From Lunularia cruciata (Eukaryota; Streptophyta; Marchantiopsida; Lunulariales; Lunulariaceae): a stretch of 64,000 bases of DNA. Numbering within the stretch: the stretch's first letter is position 1; every line of letters starts with the position of its first letter. Location of the stretch: NCBI GenBank assembly GCA_948567375.1, contig OX419757.1, positions 22,444,001 to 22,508,000 of the forward strand. Reading direction: 5' to 3'. The notes under the pieces were generated by a model, which was given only the letters and a program-made list of their open reading frames with translations, had not been told where the DNA came from and did not search any database. The position numbers and the translations under genes were made by a program. Shown in pieces: positions 20,961 to 31,383 of this stretch.

Positions 20961-21270
20961 TGTTTCTACAGGCCGCACTATCTTGAGAGTGCATGATGTT
21001 TTACCATCTGGAGTCCTTGTGTTGGAAGGACAGGATGGTGTTGTTTAGAAGGATCATTTGCACAATTTTGCACCATGCCACCTCCCAAACATTGATGGTA
21101 CTATGGACCCAAGCTTGGCACTTGTATGTGTAGGCTTGCGGTGTATGTTATGCGGCTCTTTTGGTAGAGCTGCTACTATTGTTAGTGTGTGATAGTTGTT
21201 CAAGAGGATGGACTCCTCTTCTCATGGTGGTTCCTCAAGAACAATGGTTATGTCTTAAATGTACTTGATC
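20961..21270 (+). pseudogene. Element E integrase C-terminus with degenerate PHD-like zinc finger
   Basis: ILRVHDVLPSGVLVLEGQDG is the integrase C-terminal module. HNFAPCHLPNIDGT leads to a Cys-rich tail: GLRCMLCGS (about 21135-21160), CDSCSRGWT (about 21188-21214) and QWLCLKCT with stop (about 21243-21268). Spacing and the GW...W-C-x2-C pattern resemble a PHD finger (Cys4-His-Cys3). The His (GWH to GWT) and the following Cys are missing, apparently through a short deletion, and one base of frameshift separates the first Cys pair from the second. PHD fingers often read histone H3 tails; that role here is inference. Confidence 0.65.
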
Positions 21271-21420
21271 TATAGCTTGTTCATCCTTTATATTGTATAG
21301 ATTGCAGGAAAGCAACTAATGACGGGGCTTGATAGCACCCAACCTCTTGATCTTTTGCCCATTATAGAGTATACTATATATTTGGAGTAGATGGCTATCT
21401 TGAGTTAGAGGGATCTAATT

Positions 21421-21435
21421 GGAAACTAGGGGGGC
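21421..21435 (+). other. Element E polypurine tract
   Basis: GGAAACTAGGGGGG lies a few bases before the LTR start TGTGGCAC, where the plus-strand primer is expected. Confidence 0.65.
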
Positions 21436-21438
21436 AAT

Positions 21439-21660
21439 TGTGGCACTTTAGAGTTTATGTATGACTTATGTGTGAGTTGTGCTTCTATAGTGTATGATGT
21501 TGATAGTGATATATGTTGTATAGCAATGTATATATGAAAAACAGCTAGGGTGGGTATGGCTTGACTGTAATCAGTGCCCAATTGTTGGTAGATTATGGAG
21601 TGATAGATCAAGTACTGATTTGATTGAGTGTGAATCAAGTTGTGTAAACAAATTGATTAT
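21439..21660 (+). repeat. Element E 3' LTR (start certain, end uncertain)
   Basis: It begins TGTGGCACTTTAGAG after the polypurine tract and may end at ACA at 21650 (about 212 bp). The partner 5' LTR is not in the window, so the length is provisional. Confidence 0.55.
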
Positions 21661-21775
21661 TGTAGCACTTTAGAGTTCATATATGACTTATGTGTGATTT
21701 GTGCTTCTATAGTGTATAATGTTGATAGGATGTATATTGTATAGCAATATGTATATGGATGACAAAGATCATGGG
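21661..21775 (+). repeat. Second partial copy of the E LTR start
   Basis: TGTAGCACTTTAGAG and the next ~100 bp repeat 21439-21545 with scattered differences, 222 bp downstream. It diverges after GTATATGGATGACAAAG. It is either a truncated neighbouring LTR or a tandem LTR remnant. Confidence 0.6.
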
Positions 21776-24700
21776 GTTGATACTTACCAAAACTTGAGGA
21801 AGAATGGCCTTCTAATTTAAGATTTCCTAGATTTAGTCCATCTGCATTACACAAAGCAATGGCCAAGATGCATGATTGTGTAAAATTGGTGAAGAAGATG
21901 CACTCAACTTTATAAAATCATAGAGGAAATAAAAATTTACTCCAAAATAATTTTTATTAGAAAAAGTTGGACTTGGATACAAGTTAAAGGTGAAGCAGAG
22001 ACATCATAGATAATTCTAGAGATACAAGAGGAGAATGATTGCTTAAATAAAGACCTTAATATGATCTTAGAGAAAAAATGAAAGGAAAACAAGGAGAATA
22101 TAACATATATTTGAACATTAAATAAGAAGTTGGAAATTGTAGAGATAGTGCTTGCTATGACATAAATTGGACATTGAGCAAGACTTCTAACAATAATATA
22201 AAGAGAAGGATGTAGTGCTGACTTTATCCATGGCCAAGTTGAGGTTGACTCAATTCAGGCTTTAAGAATTGGAGGAGAACCAAATAGGTGGCTATCACAA
22301 GATTGGCATAAAAGCGACCTTTTTAGCCATTAGGGATAAAGGGGTAATAGTGCAAGTAGAGAATTCTTTGGCAACATAAAGGAAAGATCAACAATTTGAG
22401 GAGGGATCAATCATGATAAGAGCTAGTTACTAAATGTGAAGATGCATTAAGATAGATGAACTCATCATTGACGTGTCTAAGGGCAATTTATCATGCAAGG
22501 GAATTAAGTAACTCACAATAGTTCACAAGTGATTGATGCACAAAACCCCCAAAGAACATTGGCAAAAGACAACAACACAACTAGCAAAGGAATAAAATTG
22601 TTTCCCAATAGAGACTAGGGAAAATATTAAGTCAAGGTTAAGGAAATTACTAGTAGATTAGATATGATTGCAAGTAAGGAAGAAGAAGAAGAATTTTAGA
22701 ATTAGTTAATCTTAATTGTAAAAAATTATTATTGAGACAAGACAGGATGTTTGACTCCATGGAAGTTGATACAAAACTATAAGTTAGTTCTAAGAATGTA
22801 ACTATGGCATGCCATGAGCTACTTGAGTTTAGCATCCAAAGTGTCTAAGCATTCAGCTCATGCAAAAGGTTATAAAGTGAAATAGAGCAAGCTCCTCACT
22901 GCTTTAATCTATTTGTGAAGTGTCTTACTCTCTGTAGGTGCAAGTACTCATGAATCTTTGTAATTAAAATTTTTTAGTATCATTATGCATTTTATCCTTA
23001 GTATTGCCATGGGCTTACACAAATACCTTGAAAAAACTTTTGAGTGTTTTAGAATTGACAATAGCCAAAGAATGTGCATATAAAGACCTGCTATTTAGAA
23101 AAAGCCCTCTTTGTGTATACATGTTCCTTTGGGGAAAGCTAGAACATGCATCTTTGGCAAAACCACAACTTTGTTGTTAAGGAATTGACATGGAGTCAAA
23201 TTGCATGAACTGTCTAGTTTGGATTGTATAAACATTATCAAGATTTGAATGAATTTATTTTATATGAATGTGAGTTTATTTTTATCTTTTTTTGCTTTCT
23301 TTTATCTTTTATGGTGACATTACCCTCTTCTAAGAATAATTCCTACACAAGAAGTTAAACATGTTATAATAAAAAACTACATTGAAGTTAGATTTGGCAA
23401 GTGGTACATCTTAATCCATACTAAATACATGGTGAGTTATCAACTTGGGAAATAAGGTAGAGATGAGTAATTCAAGTTTGATTATATGAAGCAATTCTAC
23501 TTTCTCCCAAGCAAAGTGTGAGTTAGATAAGATACCCGTTGCACCATCACTAAGGCAAGAAATTGCTCATAACCAATGAAGAATGTAAGAAAGATTCAAG
23601 AGAAAAGTCCCAAGGAATTCAAATAACCATGTCAAGCCAATGAGGGAAGTAAGGAAGATTAGTGAATGATAGGATTGGAGATTTAAGCAGTTGTATTGCA
23701 ATGAAGAAGGAAACTAGAACAATGGTGCAAGAAACTTAAAAAGGGAGACTTCAATAGTGAGATTTGTTCAACCTACTAGATGGGGATATGAGTTGCAAAT
23801 TTAGAAGCACTTAAGTGTGTACACCTCCATGATCTTTGGTGGTGGTTTAATGATGATTTTTATTATTAGGTTGATGAAAGGAAAGCCCTTAGTTGTAATG
23901 AGAAGCATAATTTGAGGAAAGCTCAATAGTTGAGATGTTGTACTAATTACATAGACTTGGAGATTACCAAGCAAGGGAAGTGGGTTAGGTTTGAGGAATG
24001 AAATTTATGGGATCAAGTTGTTGGAAGTATTCTCAAATACCTCAAATAAGTGCTTAAGGTAGAATAAGAATGCATCTTGAGATCATTCTCTTGACAATTT
24101 AAATCCTAAGGCTCAATTGTGTGATGGTTTTTGGCATGAGGGGTCCTAACTTGAAAGTGCTAATTCAATCAAATTTCTTATTGCAAAAATTAGTTGCCAT
24201 GCAAAATTCAATCAAGTAGGGCATGGAGAGTAAAGTGCAATAGAAAATCAATTGAGAGTAATTGAAAGGATGAAAAGAGCAAAGGGTGGTATGGGAAGAA
24301 TGAACCTCAAGGCACCAAACATAGAGAATTTTTAGATGGCTACTTGCCAAGAGTACCTAAAGAAGATGCATTAAGTTTTTTTTTTTTGCAGGATTGGGAT
24401 TAGATTTAAGTAGATACCGTACAAGAGCTCAAGGTAGTAAATTATTAAGGTTATGATAATTCTTTGTGGAAATCTATCTGACTGGGCAAAGACCATTGGG
24501 CTAAGGTCTTCACAAAAGATGTAAGAACTATAGGTAGGTATGTATGTATTCATCCCATACAAAGAAACAACAATCATGACATTGAAGTTGGAGGTCTTGT
24601 TTGTGGATCAAGTGGGCAGCCCTAGCTTTTAAGTAAATGCTTATCCCACAAAGAGAGCTATTGTGCGTGCTCATGTGTATTTTTCAAGCCAAAGCACTCC

Positions 24701-25760
24701 TTACCTCACTATCAATCAAGGAATGTTCTTTGAACTTGTCTTTGCTTGAAAAACATTGATTGGGCCTCACTGTTCAACACTACAATCAAAAGATATACAG
24801 AATATTTGCAAAGAAGGGATGAACATATCTCATTCCTTTTCTAATTCACTTCTATGAAGATATGAATTGGGTGTTTGAAGAAGAGAAGTTATTCTCTGCT
24901 GATCACTTTCTACCACTAGATAGCTACGGGAGTACACCAATGGGACATGAAAGACTAAATGCCATACTAGACAAACATGAGCACTTTGCAAGAATGGTGA
25001 ATTAATTGAACTAGAAAAAAATGAAGCACAATGCACTCCTATCGCAAAGTAGACATGCAAATATAGGCTTGCTGCTAAACTCACAAGTGGAAGGAAGGTA
25101 GAAATAAAGAATAAAAAGAAGCAAACTGCAATTTAGGTTGTGTTGTTGTTTAAGTTTGGAGAAATCCATAAAGAGATAATAAAAGAAGTAAACCCAATCA
25201 AACAACTTGAGGTATCCACACAAGGTGTCTTGGGAAATTTCTATGCTATAGAAAACCAAGGAGCAAAATTGGTATTGGTCACAAACCCACTTCCTCTTTG
25301 GTCTCCAGTTTTCTTTGTTCTCAATTCTTTTTTGTAAATAGTAGGGTGAAGATGTCAAAGAGCATCGTATACAAAGAATGACAATTTGGTTGGGTCATAC
25401 CTCTATGATGCTAGGGAACAAGGTCCCTCAACAAAGTTCAATATTCTGATGAGATCAAGGAATGAGAACAATGATCAACCTATTTGTACCTAGACCCATT
25501 TTGTTTTGTACTTATCACCTACGAGCATGGACACCAAATAAAAAAAATTGCTCCACAATATAAAACCCAAAATTTCACAAAATTCTATAGAATGATGGTG
25601 GACATGACATAAATTTTGACCACACAAAATTCTGTCAATTTTTGCATCTATTTCAAAATCACATAAAAATATGCACATGTTGCCAAAGAACCATTGGCAA
25701 TCATTTTATGCACAAGCTCATACGGTTGATCGCAACCCTTCACCAACTGCTATGATGGAC
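21776..25760. other. AT-rich degraded DNA with fragments of an unidentified repeat family
   Basis: No intact gene is seen. Two short stretches match the segment at 36000-37430: MHDCVKLVKKMHSTL near 21865-21910 against DIVYIVKKMHSTIYNY near 36950-37005, and TGGTGACATTACCCTCTT near 23310 against the same words near 36595. These are remnants of a shared repeat of unknown type. Long A/T runs, for example 24376-24388, and many stops in all frames fill the rest. Confidence 0.4.
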
Positions 25761-25779
25761 AAAGGATGGACCCCACCCT

Positions 25780-26308
25780 ATTGGGACTATAAAATGACCA
25801 ACCCCATTCTACAAGTCAAATCTTTCTATTGTTTTTACTTTTCACTTTTCACTTATTGCTTTTCATCCCTTTACAACTGGCAATCCCTATGATGTTGTAT
25901 GAGGAATTGGTTTCTCTATGCATAATTTTTACAGCTAAGAAAGAAGCTTGTGTAAGTGGAGTTGTGAGTGACATTTTCAAGCAAGGATTCAAATATTTAG
26001 TCATGAAAAGACATACTCTTGAGAGAAGAATTGAGTTGAAACAAGAGAAGTGATAGAAATTGTAAGCAAACCTATCAAAATTTTGACACAATTTTGTATT
26101 ATCAGATGGATTACATCAAGAAGAGGAAATAAGCTTCTTGCAATGGGATTGGAACCTTGTTGATGTTGCCATGTTGTAGGAAATTTGTGCAAATTTTGAG
26201 AACTTGAGTAGGAAATCATTGCAAATTTGCTCGATGGTATGGATGGAGGACCAATTGTCATAGGTGTTGGGTGTAGATCGCTTGCAAAGTTGGGGAAATT
26301 CATATAGA
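25780..26308 (+). pseudogene. Copy Q: old relative of the D-family LTR ORF, 5' part
   Basis: GGACTATAAAATGACC at about 25785-25800 resembles the TATA region of the D-family LTRs (GGACTATAAAATC in P and J). Downstream, weak traces of the ORF lead to the P insertion point at 26313. The match is far clearer in the continuation after P (30184 on). It could be an old LTR of the family or a stand-alone copy of the gene that the LTR carries; no LTR ends are seen. Confidence 0.4.
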
Positions 26309-26313
26309 TACCC
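26309..26313. repeat. Target-site duplication of solo LTR P (left)
   Basis: TACCC here and at 30179-30183 are identical and flank P exactly. Confidence 0.92.
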
Positions 26314-26697
26314 TATGCTACCCACAATTTTTTTCTTTTGGATGGTTTTAGAAAAAATTGAAGAAGAAGACATGGATAAAGCCTAAAGAGGGCTAAACAG
26401 GAAAGAAATAAGAAGAAGCATGTGTTTGGAGTAAACCCGAAGTCGACCTTGGGTCAAGATCAAAGGAGACACAAACACAAAGACAAAGAAGAAGAAGGCA
26501 AGACTTTGTATCAGGCAGTGTGGTCTCATCCAAAGAACCTGTAACAAACTTCTTTGGAGTTGGCCCAATCAAGAAAGTACGCGGGAAGAAAGTAATGACC
26601 TCAAGATCAAGAAGTTCTTGATAGTGACAGGAAACAACTTCACCAAATTGGAGACTAGAGAGGAGGAGCAATTGAAGAATGACCAATCAGGGCAGGA

Positions 26698-26706
26698 CTA
26701 TAAAAT
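26698..26706 (+). promoter_or_regulatory. Upstream TATA box of LTR P
   Basis: CTATAAAAT lies ~80 bp before the first ORF. The matching sites are 60531-60538 and 44338-44345 in D and 63926-63934 in J. Confidence 0.65.
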
Positions 26707-26777
26707 CACAAGTTGTGCAAGGAAGTAGCGTAATGTCCAGTTGCTACCTTATCCCTATTTAGAGTCGACCCAATGTA

Positions 26778-27077
26778 ATGCAAATTGCAAATCCTCAAGA
26801 AGAGGAGTCAAGAACAATCTCAAGGATCTCAAGAACAATCTTCCACAAGGTGAGGAAGTACACAATGACCCCAAAAGTGAGTAAGCAAAGTGCGGCGAGG
26901 GGGCTTGCAATTTGTAGGTTAGAAGTAATAGCGCAGATCAAAGTCTTGACAAGACTTTGTATCATGTTCCTGGCTTGGAACTGGAACTTTAGTTTTCCAA
27001 GTTTCATGGTAGAAATCACATCAAGCAATTGCAAGGATGGACCAAAGCACAAGGGGAAGAGAGGAAATTTAGCTTGA
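26778..27077 (+). CDS. LTR-borne ORFa in P
   Basis: A 99-codon ORF of unknown function. The core (LAICRLEVIAQIKVLTRL, then FLAWNWNFSFPSFMVEI) is shared with ORFa of D (43961-44317). It ends at a TGA; ORFb resumes in the same frame 3 bp later with MEEDWRVVLGRE. A stop at this same point is present in the other full copies (D 5' and 3' LTR, J). Confidence 0.5.
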   Translation: MQIANPQEEESRTISRISRTIFHKVRKYTMTPKVSKQSAARGLAICRLEVIAQIKVLTRLCIMFLAWNWNFSFPSFMVEITSSNCKDGPKHKGKRGNLA

Positions 27078-27080
27078 TGG

Positions 27081-27854
27081 ATGGAAGAGGATTGGAGAGT
27101 AGTTTTGGGGAGAGAAGCAAGAGAGGTAGGAGGTATCACCTTCTATCAAAAGTGTGAGGCTTCAAAAGAGACTACTGAAGTGAGGAATTCTTTCAATCAA
27201 CCTTGCACCAAGAATGGTTATAAGGTGGACAATTATAGACCCCAAGCGGAGAGGAATAGTAAGCATAATAATGGCAATGTTCAAGCCAGAGCAAACCACC
27301 TATATTACAATGCAATAGGTGGTGTTCTTTCACCAAATATTTGCGGGAGAGGCAAAAGATTGGGCAAAATGTTTGCATCAAAGAGTGGGGCAGATGATTT
27401 TGGGGTGGAGAATGGATATGCCACTGCATTATTTTGTGCCCTTTGTAGTGAAATTTTATTTTGGGTTGAACTTGCTGACTTTGGAAGAAAGAAATCAAAT
27501 GTGCTCGCACTTTCATTTGGATTTGCGGAAGGAGGCAGATGTAGATGAGCAATATTATAGGGAAAGAGTGCAAGATGGGGATGAGTACTACAAGAAGAGT
27601 CAGAAGGAGAAAATTTTAGCAATTGACATTCCAAGGGCTAGAAAGAGAGCCAAGCCTGAGAGTCATCTTGCAACAGTCTAGCCCCAAAAAGTGCCAAAGC
27701 TTAACCCTACGGCAGTGATGGTGAACATGAAAGAAGCCACACCGGAATCACGACTTTGGGGCAAGGTGCAAGAAGTAGAGTGGTTGGAACACAAAGGCCA
27801 AGAAAATGATAAGAAGTGCAAAGGAGTGGAGTATATGTCAAAAGTAGTTTGTCC
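27081..27854 (+). pseudogene. LTR-borne ORFb in P, N-terminal domain and linker
   Basis: It starts at an ATG directly after the ORFa stop. The first ~65 residues are in one frame (VVLGREA, TKNGYKVDNY); a frameshift follows. The rest reads from 27319: VFFHQIFAGEAKDWAKCLHQ, PFVVKFYFGLNLLTLEERNQ. The basic/acidic linker is at 27600-27850 and ends at EYMSKVVCP, where the nested LTR enters. The domain is unknown to me; it aligns with D ORFb throughout. Confidence 0.7.
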
Positions 27855-28311
27855 TGTAACACCCATTTGTGCATGTGTGTGGTATTGTGATATTTAGCTT
27901 GGTATTACAAGTACTTGAGAGATATTATTTATATAGAGATAAAGGATGGTTCTACATTGGGTCAAGATAAGATCACATGCTAGTGGAATATGCCCATGTG
28001 AATGGATATTCCTTTCTACTTTTTGACTTAACTTGACTTTTAGCCTAGTAACTTGAGTTACTCCAGTAATTAGTAATTTTGGTGTGTAACTATTTCACAA
28101 GTATATAAACAAGGGGTGAGGAAGTACTCATCGTCCTCTCATTTGCAACTATCTCTCTCTCATTGAGTTCTCTAGTGAGCAATGTCTTGAGTTTTGGAGT
28201 GTTAGCCTTGAAGGAGTATGATGGAGTTGGGGTTCCTTGCCTTCTTAGTCCATGGTGCGCTACCATAATAGCCATTAGAGGTTCATCTTGAGTGAGAGAC
28301 AGGCTGGCACA
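27855..28311 (+). repeat. Short solo LTR nested in P (457 bp)
   Basis: It begins TGTAACACCCATTTGTGCATGTG and ends GGCTGGCACA. It is the same family as 15358-16048 but lacks ~230 bp. The P ORFb reading stops at TGTCC before it and resumes after it. The flanking duplication is unclear (TGTCC against TAGAC/AGACC). TATA-like TATATAAACAAGGGG is near 28100. Confidence 0.8.
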
Positions 28312-29392
28312 TAGACCATTGTTGGTGTTTCTATAGGAAAAGAAGGAGATAGTAAGTGCCAATCTTGAGGTGCGCAATGAGTTTGCCATAGTGAAGACCT
28401 AGAGTACGGAAACCTCGTTGTTGCAAAGTAAGTTGATGAGGGTGGAGATGGAAGCCAAAGAACTTTAGGTTGAAGAGGTTCTTTAAAGTAAGCACTTTGA
28501 AGTGATGAGGGAGAATCTAGTAAAGAGTTGCAAGGAGGCAAAGGAGATGACCGCATTAGTTGTAGTGTTGAAGGGGGAAATTGCCAATGCCCAAGTAGAG
28601 TTAATCCACTTGAAAGCAAGTATAGCGGTGATGGAGCAAGAGTTGGAGAGTCTCAAGAAGAAGGCCGTTGAGAAAGATCAAACCTGTCAGTGAGAGTTAG
28701 CCAAACATGGTAGAGAAGAAGATTGATTGCAAGGATTGGTGCGGGTAGCAGAGGAGCAAATCTTTGTGAATTGGAGGGAGAAGGAGAGATTGAAGGTTGA
28801 ATTTGAAGACAAGCTCCAGATGTATCATAATGAATTGGAGGAAGAAAGGAAGAAGGAGAAGCTCAAGGACGTAGGAGAAGCCAATGCTGTAGTCAATGAA
28901 ATCAAGGTGATGCTGAGCACAAGAGTTGAAGGTAAACTTGAGAAAGCAAGATTGCATGAGCTGAAATTATTGGTGTAGGAGACGCGCAAGAGAAAGGCAA
29001 AGGACATGGAGTTGAATAATTTATTAATTTGTCTACAAGAACGTGTAGATAAGAAGATGTTAGAGGTAGGAGACAATGTGTGTCTTAGACTAGATCTTGT
29101 CAAGATGGAGTGAGACAAACTTCATAGTGAGGTGCAAGAAGTAAGAAGACCCAAAGTTCTAGAAGTAGGAGTATAGGTGTCTTTGGAGTTGTTCTTTAAG
29201 ACATTAGAGAAGAGTGGGTCAAGAGATAAAGAGTTAGAAAGATTACTCGAGATCTCAATTGTAGTTTGTAGTGCAAAAATTGTAGAAATAGAAGAGTTAC
29301 GAGTAGGATTAGATAGACCTAAGGATGGTGAAACTATCAAGGGATCACTAGGTTTGGGAGCCAAAGTTGAGGTTGACATCGGATTGGAGTAG
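28312..29392 (+). pseudogene. LTR-borne ORFb in P, coiled-coil part
   Basis: Several frames separated by stops give an almost wholly helical, Glu/Lys-rich protein (MEQELESLKKKAVEKDQ, ELEEERKKEKLKDVGEANAV), and a C-terminal LDKELERLLEIS-type segment ending EVDIGLE and a TAG. The same ending (EVDIRSD/stop) closes ORFb of D at 58236. Long heptads predict a coiled coil. No enzyme motif is visible. Confidence 0.7.
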
Positions 29393-29509
29393 TAACAATT
29401 TTGAGATTTGAAGAGGTAGATATGAAGAGGTGCATTGTCAATTTGGATCTACAGGTTTGTAGAGTTGTTGTAGAACGGTATAGTTGCTAGTAACTATCTA
29501 TTTCTATAC

Positions 29510-29517
29510 TATTTAAG
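29510..29517 (+). promoter_or_regulatory. Downstream TATA box of LTR P
   Basis: TATTTAAG follows the ORFb stop by ~115 bp and precedes the LTR end by ~660 bp. It is conserved in all five copies and is the better candidate for the gag-pol promoter. Confidence 0.6.
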
Positions 29518-30183
29518 AGAGGCATTTGCATTCATATGTTGTTCACTATTCATATTTCTAAAGATAGATGAAGTGAAGTGCTGATTTTAGTGCTCGTTGC
29601 TTGAGCTTAATTCCAAGTATCAACTCTGTGTGTGTTTGTGAGTGTGTGGAGAATTTCAAAGTGCAAATCAATGTGTTTGTTGGATGTTGGATTCCGCAGC
29701 CTGATCTTCATTCTGTGTGTTTTATCTTGAGTGAAGTGCAATTGGAGCAATGCGTTGATAGATCTGAGAGGAATTGTAGTGTTGGTAGTATTCTGCATTT
29801 GTGAGTGCAACACGGAGTTGATGTGAAGCAATTTTGATCGAGGAAGTTGTGCTCTCAGTGGAGGGGTGGAACACAATTCTGAGGCGATGTCATTTTGTAG
29901 TGAAGTGCCATCTTTGGGAGAATCTGAATCATCACAATCAAGATTTGTTTGGACAGAATTTGTTATGTTGTGATCATGGATGGTAGATTTGTGGTAAGTT
30001 ATCAACATTGTGAGCTTGTTACTCTCTTTTGAGTGTAGTTGCTACCTAAGATATTAAAGACAAAACCAAGAAGAACTACATTGTGACTTTGTATTTGACC
30101 AATTCTAAATCGTATCACTGTAGGAACAAACTTTACTTACTTGGTTACCGCAAAAGTGATAGTTGTTGGGTTGTTACATACCC

Positions 30184-30860
30184 CGCATGGTCATCCAAGC
30201 AAAAAATTGAAAGAACAATTGACAACTCATTTGTTGGAAGAAAGTCCAAAAATAGGAACAAAACTAAGAATATGAAGGACCCCACTCATTAGACCATCAC
30301 CAAAACCATAATGAGATTTTTTCTTCATTCAAAACAAACAAACTACATCAACTAAAAATCAGGCCATCTTCTTCCAACTTGTTTACAAGCAAAAATTGGG
30401 AAGTTGGGCCAAGATGTTCCATGAGCCAATCATTAAGCTAATTGAAGATATGACCAATGGTTCTATCACCATTAAAGCCACCTTCATTGTACATTTTTAC
30501 ATTGGCATGAGCATTCTAATGGACAAAGAGAATGATAAGTTCCCATCCTACTTGCACCATCTAACTTACTTCCCACAAAGACCTAGACTTACCCATATAA
30601 ATTACAAAGTACCATGATGTGGATGAAGAGTATGCCCAAACAAGGAAGTTTCTACAAGTGATAGAAACCTACAACTTGATTATAATTTTTATGAGGCCTT
30701 ATCATAAGTATCAAGGTGCAAGTATCCAAGGAAAAAAAAGACACCAAGAGAAGGAATCTTCATCAAAAGAAAGTGGGAGTAAGACCAGATGTATAAGTTG
30801 GCTCATAAGGAAGGCCCACCTCAAGTATAAGGGGTGGTTGAAAAAACACCAATAATAGTA
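30184..30860 (+). pseudogene. Copy Q continued: N-terminal domain of the LTR-type ORF
   Basis: Directly after P the reading matches the ORFb N-terminal domain. KSKNRNKTKNMKDPTH corresponds to the TKNGYKVESYKYP region. IFFQLVYKQKLGSWAKMFH (about 30362-30425) corresponds to VFFHKLFASEPINWARCFH. FIVHFYIGMSILMDKENDKF (about 30488-30545) corresponds to FAAHFYLGLNLLNLAEHNRM. DVDEEYAQ (about 30618) corresponds to DVEEQQY. The divergence is much higher than among the LTR copies, so Q is older. Confidence 0.65.
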
Positions 30861-31071
30861 AATCAGACTATTATCTAGGCAAAGTAGGTAGGCTATGGGC
30901 AAGTCAATGCTATGGGTTTATGGAGTGTGGGACTTCTATTATGGGCAAAAAGCAATAAATGAATAAGATGGTGCATTGGCGCTATCACACTATTCTTATC
31001 TCTCTGGGATCATATAGGGTGCCTAGTTGTGGAAACTACATATCAGAGGTTGCAAGTAAACCCGTAACTAC
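30861..31071. other. Non-coding stretch
   Basis: AT-rich sequence with no recognised feature, between Q and the next ORF. Confidence 0.3.
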
Positions 31072-31383
31072 TTGTCTGAACACATGCATTACTTACCCCA
31101 TGCAAAATCCTCTCTTGTAACTAGTACTTTTGCTATTGGGAAGAGTAGTGACGGGCAACCTAACATGTCATCAAAATACGCTCCTGGTCTGCTAGTCATC
31201 ACCCCCAACATTACCAAGGAGAAATACATAGCACTTTTTGAAGGAAATAACCTAAGAGCAACACCCGCACACCAATCCCCGCACACCAATCCAAACCCAT
31301 TGGGTTTACAAATAGGCATACAAGCACAGCGAGGATCCAATCACAATAATATGGTGACAACTCTTTGTGCTTTTTGTCAATAA
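31072..31383 (+). CDS. Small unidentified ORF (103 codons)
   Basis: The ORF has an even amino-acid make-up (SSKYAPGLLVITPNITKEKY, GLQIGIQAQRGSNHNN) and fewer Lys/Ile runs than the surrounding DNA, which makes it look once-coding. A 13 bp unit CCGCACACCAATC occurs twice in tandem at about 31265-31290. I do not recognise the protein. It may be part of a decayed element. Confidence 0.25.
   Translation: MSEHMHYLPHAKSSLVTSTFAIGKSSDGQPNMSSKYAPGLLVITPNITKEKYIALFEGNNLRATPAHQSPHTNPNPLGLQIGIQAQRGSNHNNMVTTLCAFCQ

Larger units (their letters stand above)
8147..21660 (+). mobile_element. Element E: Ty3/gypsy element encoding a cytosine methyltransferase and a PHD-like finger (partial, broken)
   Basis: Joined by eye, the pieces 8147-~10020, ~15206-15357 and 16049-21660 give one retroelement. 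The order is gag with two zinc knuckles, protease, C5 DNA methyltransferase, RT, RNase H, integrase, PHD-like finger, polypurine tract and the start of an LTR. Insertions of A (left), a LINE and a solo LTR separate the pieces. Many stops and single-base frameshifts show it is old. The 5' LTR lies upstream of the window, beyond element A. Capture of C5 methyltransferases by Ty3/gypsy elements has been reported in other eukaryotes (from memory: dinoflagellates and a charophyte alga). Confidence 0.85.
26314..30178 (+). repeat. P: solo LTR of the D family, plus strand (3865 bp including a nested LTR)
   Basis: The start (TATGCTACCCACA) matches the D-LTR start TGTGGYRCCCACA with decay. The end (ACCGCAAAAGTGATAGTTG...TTGTTACA) matches the D-LTR end. 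Perfect TACCC repeats flank it. No primer site or gag follows, so it is a solo LTR left by recombination. It carries a TATA box at 26698-26706, two ORF blocks, and a second TATTTAAG box at 29510-29517. A 457 bp foreign LTR sits at 27855-28311. Confidence 0.9.

Noticed and set aside
25011-25358. Minus-strand 115-codon ORF
   Set aside because: Phe/Tyr/Leu-rich translation of AT-rich DNA with no motif and no match within the window.
27193-27634. Minus-strand ORFs of 109-126 codons opposite P
   Set aside because: Antisense shadows of ORFb; the plus reading aligns with D and Q, the minus reading does not.
30184-30860. A copy of the D gag
   Set aside because: It matches the LTR ORFb domain and not the D gag core; there is no zinc knuckle.
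31072-31383. A real host gene exon
   Set aside because: The composition is suggestive, but there is no recognised domain, no splice context I can defend and no neighbouring exon; kept only as a low-confidence ORF.
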